Shown here piece after piece: positions 30,920 to 37,959 of a stretch of DNA of 37,959 nt. Each line of letters starts with the position of its first letter. Position 1 is the first letter of the stretch. This stretch comes from Hofstenia miamia (lineage: Eukaryota > Xenacoelomorpha > Acoela). The stretch spans positions 6,862,370 to 6,900,328 of the forward strand of contig SCFE01000001.1 of the NCBI GenBank assembly GCA_004352715.1. The letters run 5' to 3'. Under the pieces are notes generated by a model. The model saw nothing but the letters and a program-made list of their open reading frames with translations, did no database searches and was not told where the DNA came from. The translations under genes were made by a program, and so were the position numbers.

Positions 30920-32624
30920 GCGTCATAAATTACATAAAAGTAACCAATCTACAAATCAACTTACATTACAAAAAGTAACAATTCTTACAGGCTATGGATG
31001 AATTACTTTACATTGCTATTTTAATGACGAGTTATCGTATAGTCATTGTTGTAAAATTTAAATCCTAACCATGATGTACCTAAAATATATTTTTGCTTAA
31101 GGAAGATTTTTAAACGCTTTTTAAAAGGTTTCAATTTTTCAATGCTTTTAATTTCTTTAGGTAGCGAATTCCAGGTTCGAATTGCGACATTAATGAAAGA
31201 TTTCTTCAAAACTTTTTTCTTATACTTAACACATGTAAAAATTTTAGATCTTGAATTCTGTTTATTCGCAAATCCCGGGAATTTAATTGAATTATAAGGC
31301 GGTAGATTTTTTACTAGTTTGAAAAATGTTAGCAAGGTATTTAAAATGACGAGTTGTTTTGGAAAGAGAATTGACCTAGAAATGTAATGTTTAGTTTTCG
31401 ATGAATTTTTTGCTGAGATATTCAGTGCCCATTTTAATTGAATGTCAAGTTTTCTATAAAGCACATCACTTAAATCAGTAAATAAGATGTTTGCATAATT
31501 AAGGTGGCTCATGATAAAAGCATGGAAGAATTGAATAATTGCACAAGGTGGTAACTGCTTAACTACTAGTGTCATACTTCTTATACCTATAGCTAATTTT
31601 CTAACTATTAAATTGATGTGAGAGTTGAATTTTAGCTTTGAGTCAATAGTTACTCCTAGGTACTTGAAAGTGTCCACAATAGGAACATTAATATTATTTA
31701 CATTTAAAGTCACTGCAGAAACATCGTAATTGCTTTTATTCGGCTGTAAAATACAAAATTCTGTTTTAGCTTCATTAATATTCAACTTGTGCATACAAAA
31801 GCATTTTGACAATTTGTTACAATTCAATTGTATAGATTCCGCTGCTAGGTGCATTGATGAATTATCGCTGAAAATGCTAGTGTCATCGGCATATTGGATT
31901 AAGTTGGAATTAGTTATAGAATGCATGTCATTTACATAAATACTAAAAAGAAGAAGACCTAGAATCGTACCTTGAAGCACCCCATTGTAAACCGGTAACC
32001 ATTCTGAAATAATATCATTTAATTTAACTCTTTGGAATCTTTGATTGAGGTAACTAGTTATCAATTGCTTACTATTACTAGAAAAACCTAAGTAAGATAG
32101 TTTTTCAATTAGAATGTTATGATTAATCGAATCAAAGGCTTTTAAATTTATTAGAATCAAGTGATGCTCTCCAAATTTCAGTAGCATTTAATAGTGCATC
32201 AGTAGTTGAGAAATTTTTGCGAAATCCAAATTGAGTGTTTGATAATAAATTTATTGAAATGTTCAGTAATTTGATTATGTAACAATCTTTCGAATATTTT
32301 GCTTATTGGAGAAGTAATTGAGATTGACCGGTAACTCGTGGCAATTGATGGATCGTTTTTCTTAAAAATAGGAGTAATGTGAGCAAGTTTTAAATTATCC
32401 GGGAAGTAGTTAAATTTTATGCATTCATTAAAGATAAAATTTAATGGATTTGCAATGATGCCTGCAGAATTTTAAGGACCCATTAGGAAATGCTTGAGGG
32501 ACCGCTTGATTTGTTGGTTTTACGCTTATTGATTGACTTAATAATTTCATAACTAGTTGAGAAGCGGAAGGAAAATTCGGGTGTAAAAATTTTGCGTGAA
32601 ACGTTTTCGTACTTAACGAGGGGG

Positions 32625-32625
32625 N
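32625..32625. other. Single n in a G homopolymer
   Basis: An undetermined base inside a run of about 16 G (32619-32635), probably a homopolymer or contig-join problem inside element B. Confidence 0.9.
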
Positions 32626-33248
32626 GGGGGGGGGGCATTGTATTTTCCTAGTTTAACAAAAGTCTTATTAAATTCATTTGATATTTCTAAATTGTCAGAA
32701 AGATTGTTTTCTTTCTGATCTTTTATCACATCAATTGAGTTTGATTTTGATCGCTTATAATTTGTGATTTCTTGTATTAGCTTCCATTTTGAACTTTCAC
32801 TTGGAACGCGCGCATATTCATTCTTAATGAATTCGTTGAATGCCTTACGAGATTTAATATTCGATGCATTTCTAGCCTTTTTTATGCGGCAAAATTCTTG
32901 CTGGTTTGAGAAATCATAAAATGTTTATACGTTTTGTTCTTTTCGCGAATCAATCCCTTGCAAGTGTCAGTTATCCAAGGTTTATTCGAAAAAGTATTGT
33001 TTGTTTTGGAGGGCAAAATCTATTAAGATAAAATTCAAAAATTTTTAAGAAGTTTTCCAGCATTTCATTTAAATTTGGTGCAGAATATACAGGAAACCAA
33101 TTTTCTGATGAGAGGGATAATTTAAAATTATTAATATTTTCCAATACATTTTTCACGACTTTTAATCAGTTTCATGTTATTTTTTGGGGCTGAATGAAAC
33201 CTTTGAAATTTGATAGATGTAAAACAGTGGTCAGAGAATGGGCATTCA

Positions 33249-33822
33249 GAAGTAGTATACTCATAATATAGATTTTTGTTCTCAGCTAGTATAATGTAGT
33301 CAATTAGTGTTGTGCTCGATGATGTCATTCTAGTAGGTAATGTTTTATTGGCCAATACTAAATTAAATGTGTTCAGAAACAGATACATTTTACATTGGTC
33401 ATTAGCATTAAAATAATTTAGGTTCCAATCCCCCGAAAAGTACTAAGTCTTTATTTTCAGAACAAGCAAGTGATAATTCGTCTTCTAGTTGTTGAATAAA
33501 AGAATTAGAGAACTTCTTATGCGGACAGTAGGANGAAGTAGTATACTCATAATATAGATTTTTGTTCTCAGCTAGTATAATGTAGTCAATTAGTGTTGTG
33601 CTCGATGATGTCATTCTAGTAGGTAATGTTTTATTGGCCAATACTAAATTAAATGTGTTCAGAAACAGATACATTTTACATTGGTCATTACAATAAAAAT
33701 ATTTTGGTTTCCAATCCCCGAAAAGTACTAAGTCTTTATTTTCAGAACAAGCAAGTGATAATTCGTCTTCTAGTTGTTGAATAAAAGAATGAGAGAACTT
33801 CTTATGCGGACAGTAGGATACA
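33249..33822. repeat. Tandem duplication of about 284 bases around a single n
   Basis: Sequence starting GAAGTAGTATACTC occurs at 33249-33533 and again from 33535, separated by the n at 33534. The copies differ at several bases and small indels. The unit covers the endonuclease part from GDWN to the TT before ECPFSDH. It looks like two allelic contig ends placed side by side. Confidence 0.88.
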
Positions 33823-34182
33823 TTTAATAACTGCTTTTTAAAACGTGAATTTTTGATTGGATTATTAATTTCAACTCATAAACTATCAAAATTTGATTCG
33901 TTATTACTCTTAATATCGTTGCGAATCTTGGGATTAAAAATAATGCACCTCCACCTTTGGATTTTCCTAACGCTTTGTTCAAAATTTTATCCCTTCTAAA
34001 TAGTAAATAATTTTCATTAACAGTCCATGAGCTATCTCAATCTTTGTTTTTTAACCAAGTTTCGGAAACTGCGAGAATTAAATCATTTTTATAGTTTTAA
34101 ATGAATTGCCTATATTCGAAATTTTTAATGCTTAGATTCTGAAAATTTAAATAATTGAACTACATCTCAAAAATTCCTTTAA

Positions 34183-34428
34183 GTTGAGGAAATATCATTA
34201 ATTGAAAGATGCATTTATCGAACACTTGGCAATTGCAGCACATATAGACCAATTATCTATCAAATAAGAAAACTAATAACATTAAAGAAGAATCAATATC
34301 CAAATAATTTTATGCATCGACATATTAAGAAATCATTAGAAGACATTGAAAATAAGAGCAATGCGGATTATCATCTGCTTCCACAAACTACAATCAAATT
34401 TCTTCAAACTTTCGCAGATAAAAATTAA
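34183..34428 (+). pseudogene. Possible Penelope-like RT-to-nuclease linker fragment
   Basis: An 82-codon plus-strand stretch with no internal stop, ending at the TAA at 34426-34428. Its middle reads IIYQIRKLITLKKNQYPNNF followed by MHRHIKKSLEDIEN. The pattern of a basic helix, L..LKKN.YP..F, then I.K is like the segment between RT and GIY-YIG in Penelope-like elements. No RT or nuclease motif accompanies it, so the call rests on one short pattern and could be wrong. Confidence 0.35.
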
Positions 34429-34938
34429 TAAATATACTAACAATTATAGCTTTTGATTTTTTGAATTCATCATGTTTTAATAAAATATAAACAATTTTAA
34501 ACAATCAAACAATTTTTAAGACCTAATAAATTATGTAGAAGTATATTTTCCAGAATTTTCGGAACAATAGTAAAAAAACTAAAAAGCAAGCACCAACGAG
34601 GAGCATTTAATGAATGATCAGGCTAAATTTCACGAAGACACAATGAGAAATGACCAGTTTTTTCATCAATTTGGAGTTAGACAAAGGTAAATTTACATGA
34701 TCAAGAAAAACAACTTTAAAAATTAACTGAAAAAACCTCTGAATTTGTAAGAAATTGCATTTTTATAGAAAATTGATATGAACAAGAAAAATATTCACAA
34801 CTTCCGTTCCAATATTCATAATTTTTTCAATATTTTCTTCAGAAAATTTCATAATATAATAATAACACAGAAATAGAATGCAGAATATTTATTGACAAGA
34901 AAATTTCAGAAAGTATATGGAAAATGAACAAAATTGAT
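34429..34938. other. No recognised gene
   Basis: AT-rich sequence between the possible PLE remnant and the piggyBac C terminus. The left terminus of piggyBac should lie here, but I could not find a TTAACCC-like end. Confidence 0.5.
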
Positions 34939-36459
34939 CTACAAATGTGTTTTCCTACGCATGCACCATGCAGTCATTTTCTCAAACATAGAGAAAATCA
35001 AGTTGAATCTTTTCACTGCAGTTCTTTTGTTGCTACTGCACACCTCACATAGTCGTAGCTATGTTTTCCAGTCTAGCCATTTTTTCTCTAGTGCACTTGT
35101 AACATTGAAAGTAAATTCCAGGCTGGGCCTATTCTTATTGGAATTAAGCTGATAAATTATATATTCAAAAAATACAGAACACTACTTTTTTCCAAAAATT
35201 CACTGTTCGTCAGATTCATCCACACAACCCACGCTTTTATTGTAAGCATGTATTAAAGCTGGCTTAAACGTCTGTTTCATAATTTCCCCGTTTTATTGTA
35301 ACTCACGTTTCTAATATTTCTATCAGTCGAAACGAGGATGAGTGAATTATTCTGGACAGAGAACACATTAGAAGTTCTCGGTTAATAAAATATTTAGGCT
35401 CGCCAACATTCAATTTTTTGTTCTTTGGGTATAAGCTTTCTGTTGCGCCTTATAGTGCCAGTTATGCATGTCCCTTTCTCCAGCGATGTGGTAAACTCTA
35501 CACTGGTATAGAAATGGTCATTAAATAGATGGTATCCTTTGTTGAAATAGTTGGACAAAATTAGGAGATTTTCAAACACTACAGAAACAAGAAATATCTA
35601 TTATATTTTATTTTTATCTTCATTAGATTGTGCCCCAAGATAACACTAAAACCTAAACAATATTTCATGATAGAATCACGGAGCATCCAAAATTTTATAC
35701 CTCATTTATGATATTATTAATATGGTGAATATTGTTTGATGGTGGAGTTTGGCATTTTGTTCCAACCAAAGATTCATCTATACTTGCTGTTTATTGGGTA
35801 CATAATGCTAACGAAAAACTGTGTTGGCAGACTATCAAAAAGTCACATTTGACAATGAGTTGTATTCGGGATGCCCTGGTGATGCTAGACTCTCACTTTC
35901 ATCTAAATGAAAAAATTTTAGAAGTAAGTAAAATTTATTTCTGGAAAACATTTTAGAAAACCACGGAATATGAGGTGAATTTTTATTCCAGTAAAAAGAA
36001 ATAGCAGGCCTTCGTGTGATGCCCATTTCCATCATTACTACACAAATGCTTCCATCTCTGCCATTGTGCAAGGCCTCCAATATTTCAAGCGCGAATGAGG
36101 TTTCAAATTTGGATGTGATTCAGAAAGTTGTAAAGCATATCAATTAGTTTCGATAACTATTATATTAGACAAAAATTAATTGAAATGCTCCAATGGGACA
36201 GCGTCACCTTGGGGAACGTACTCCTGTCCACACACTTCAGAAATGCATGCTGAGATTGTTTTGTAAACGTGGCATTTAATGGTAGTTCCACAAATTGCAT
36301 ATTTGATTGGGCCATATTTTCAAGGCCATCCAGCCTACCGCTACTGTCACTAATCATCCGCAACCTCGATTGACAGGAACTTCCGCTATCACTCTTGTAA
36401 TAACCAGCGCAGTCTATTATTTCAACGTCTGTATCTAAAAATTCATTTGTATCGGACAT
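34939..36459 (-). pseudogene. piggyBac-family transposase, decayed
   Basis: About 500 residues are readable in several frames, near the usual piggyBac length of 550-600. From the Met at 36459: an acidic N terminus rich in Asp/Ser; then EMGITRRPAISFYWNKNS and PWFSKMFSRNKFYLLLKFFH (about 36015-35890); IDESLVGTK (about 35780, conserved catalytic-core block with Asp); KFWMLRDSIMKYCLGF (about 35675); and YFNKGYHLFNDHFYTSVEF (about 35545, including the D of the DNFYTS block, here DHFYTS). TGTIRRNRKLIPKEQK, then FKPALIHAYNKSVGCVDESD (about 35260, VD..D block), then NSNKNRPSLEFTFNV and a Cys-containing end. Frameshifts or stops fall near 36160, 35800, 35710, 35390 and 35265, so it is a pseudogene. 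piggyBac transposases cut and paste elements at TTAA sites. Confidence 0.9.
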
Positions 36460-36663
36460 TCTTGAAATTCAAATTAGAATAAAATAATCACGTTGTTTAT
36501 ATAAAAAATATATAATCGAAAATTGTTAGAATGCGATATAATGAATACAAATACGAAAACCGTAACACGACCATTATCGCACGCCAAAAGAAAACTCAAA
36601 ATTAGTGCTATCAAGACGCTGGCTTTTTAACAACTACACGAGTGCTGTGTGAGAGTGCTCCTT

Positions 36664-36678
36664 GGCAATAAGGGTTAA
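36664..36678 (-). mobile_element. Candidate piggyBac terminus with TTAA
   Basis: On the minus strand this reads TTAACCCTTATTGCC, and it lies about 200 bases upstream of the transposase Met. TTAA followed by CCC is the normal piggyBac end plus target site. GAGTGCT repeats occur just inside. The partner end was not found, so confidence is moderate. Confidence 0.5.
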
Positions 36679-37077
36679 GATTTAGATATTTGGGTACTAG
36701 CAATAATACACATCCACTCGTAACTCAGGTTAAAATCTAATAATTGAATGCTGTGTAAAACCAATAAAATATAGAAATTAGCAGTTTAACCATATTCAAA
36801 CTAGGAGGAGGCGCTGATTACTGCTCAACAAATGTATTAAAATTCAATTTTAAATAGTTAACATTCTAGAACTGCAAATTCTACTTAAGTTAGCAGTGAA
36901 TTTAGAAGCTTTGGGATTTAGAAAATATGTACCAGAAACAAGGACATCTCATACCTGTGAAAGGTCCTTGACCAGAACGAATAGTATATCAATAAAAATA
37001 ATTTGAAAAAATAAAATAATTTCGTTTTTGTAATGAGTGTTAAACGGTAAGATTTATTTTTTGCTTAATTAACAATC
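36679..37077. other. Intergenic, possible 5' UTR of the following ORF
   Basis: No gene recognised. The last 100 bases are very AT-rich and run directly into the ATG at 37078. Confidence 0.5.
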
Positions 37078-37959
37078 ATGCATTATTCAGAAATTCTAAA
37101 AGCTAGTTCTCTTATAGAGGATGGACGAATAAACGCACTATTTAAAGATTTTTCTAACCTTGATGACTTTATAAATGAACTAAAATTATCAGATGCATTA
37201 AAACTTGAATATGAAGATATTGTTTGTGGCATAAAGTCGAAATTCATTAAATGCTTGAAAAATCAATGTGAAAATGTATAATTGAGTGATACTATTACTC
37301 CTACAATCAAAGAATTTCAACATTCGAAGATATTTAAGCCAAAATTAGTCATTTCAAGTAATAATTTAAAAAATGATGATGGTAGTTTAAATGAAAAAGA
37401 ATGCAAAAAAATTGTTCAAAATGTTGAAAAGTCAATTAAAAATTTGGGAACGAAAGGGCCAAGTGTAGAACAAATAAAATTAAATGACAAAAATGATATT
37501 ATTCTTACTTTGTAAATCTGATGAAGATGCAAATATTACAGAAAGAGCACTTGGTAAATTGAGGAACATAAACATAAAAAAATCGATCAAACTTATGCCA
37601 AAAATCAAGATTACTAATATACCTTTATATGAAGACGTAACTAACTTTAAGGAATTTAAATCTAAACTATTTGCTGATAATGAAAATATTCTCAAGGATT
37701 TTGAAATGGAACATTGTGAATTAATATACAGTAATGTTAACAATTATAGCAAATGAAACGAAGTAATAATGAAGGTTTCAGCAAAATTGAGACATGTACT
37801 GGTTGGAAAAAAATTAAAGCTTGGTTTTGGAATTGTTCGTACTTTTGATCATTATTATGTAAGAAAATGTAGTAACTGTGGTGAATTTGGTCATTCTACA
37901 AAGGTATGTTCAATGAAAACATCTAACTGTATGTACTGCATGGATAATCACAACTATAA
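37078..37959 (+). pseudogene. Gag-like ORF1 of a non-LTR retrotransposon (element E), runs off the window
   Basis: A Lys-rich protein starting at the ATG at 37078. It is interrupted by a TAA at 37279-37281, a one-base frameshift near 37510 and a TGA at 37754-37756, but readable to the window end. The N-terminal part is helical and charged. From about 37590 a fold with KIKITNIPLYEDV resembles the RRM-like middle of gag-like ORF1. Next come KLKLGFGIVRTFDHYYVRKC and a CCHC zinc knuckle, C-x2-C-x4-H-x4-C (37868-37909), with a second CxxC (NCMYC) starting. This layout fits ORF1 proteins of Jockey/I/RTE-like LINEs, which bind element RNA; an LTR-element gag is the alternative. The endonuclease-RT ORF would lie beyond the window. 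Confidence 0.65.

Larger units (their letters stand above)
31021..34160 (-). pseudogene. Element B: CR1-like non-LTR ORF2 (APE endonuclease and RT), broken
   Basis: From 34160 leftward: NLSIKN, then AVSETWLKN (endonuclease Glu, about 34055), SKGGGALFLIPR, VSYCPHKKFSHSF, a GDW block where GDFN is expected (about 33710), TLPTRMTSSSTTLIDYIIL, and CPFSDHCFTSIKF with the SDH motif intact (about 33240-33200). The RT linker KRKTNKSSGP lies near 32515, then NTQFGFRKNFSTTDALLNATE near 32210. A 388-codon open stretch (32187-31021) carries KAFDSINHNIL, altered motif B GVLQGTILG (Leu for Pro), motif C YADDT, YLGVTIDSKLKFNSH and the terminal WNSLPKEIKS. The frame breaks just before KAFDSI, so the catalytic Asp of motif A is displaced. 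No ORF1 precedes it. Related to family A but clearly a separate family. A 284-base duplication (33249-33822) interrupts the endonuclease. Confidence 0.9.

Noticed and set aside
35732-35956. A 74-codon plus-strand ORF
   Set aside because: Antisense to the conserved core of the piggyBac pseudogene.
1-37959. tRNA, rRNA and host genes
   Set aside because: No cloverleaf with an intact A/B box, no rRNA-like conserved words and no multi-exon host protein could be seen by eye. A covariance-model scan would be decisive.

Overview
The window looks like AT-rich non-coding DNA from a metazoan nuclear genome, probably an invertebrate. I found no intact host gene, no operon-like gene spacing and no bacterial signals. 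Almost everything recognisable is decayed mobile DNA: five families of non-LTR retrotransposon, a Penelope-like element (PLE) GIY-YIG fragment, and a piggyBac transposase pseudogene. Ordinary AT, TATG, ATT and ATAAG microsatellites lie between them. The species cannot be named from this sequence alone.

Left part (1-7835). A 5'-truncated fragment of CR1-like family A lies on the minus strand (240-903). Next is a nearly full-length two-ORF element of L2/Rex1-like type, called element C (1466-5114, plus strand). Its ORF1 carries a PHD-type zinc finger; its ORF2 has an APE-type endonuclease and a reverse transcriptase (RT), both broken by frameshifts and stops. Element C meets, tail to tail, a minus-strand element of a different class, element D (5162-7834). 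D ends in a zinc knuckle and a restriction-like endonuclease (R2/NeSL/HERO type), is pyrimidine-rich on the plus strand, and is cut by a 177-base N gap.

Middle part (7836-23653). This is one enormous inverted repeat. Arms of about 7.8 and 7.9 kb (7906-15712 and 15742-23653) mirror each other around a 29-base centre. Each arm holds the same 5'-truncated family A retrotransposon, the same 52-bp-period satellite of phased 19-bp palindromes, the same unrecognised small ORFs and the same half of a PLE GIY-YIG domain. The axis runs through that GIY-YIG coding sequence. The arms differ by point changes, a few indels and one unmatched block of about 60 bp. The palindrome ends at a 1000-base N gap on the right and within about 70 bases of a single n on the left. 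It therefore fills one assembly contig, so either a real palindrome or a haplotype or fold-back joining error could explain it.

Right part (24654-37959). A longer but internally deleted family A copy (minus) supplies what the arm copies lack: an SGNH-esterase-like ORF1, an ORF2 start with a decayed 2A-like motif, and an endonuclease lacking its middle. Between endonuclease and RT lies a perfect 35-bp-arm hairpin. After about 3 kb with no recognised gene comes CR1-like element B (30843-34160, minus), which has a 3'-UTR stem-loop next to an ATAAG pentamer tail. A possible PLE linker fragment and the piggyBac pseudogene (34939-36459, minus) follow; piggyBac has one candidate TTAA-flanked terminus. 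The plus-strand start of a gag-like ORF1 with a CCHC knuckle (37078 to the window end) closes the window.
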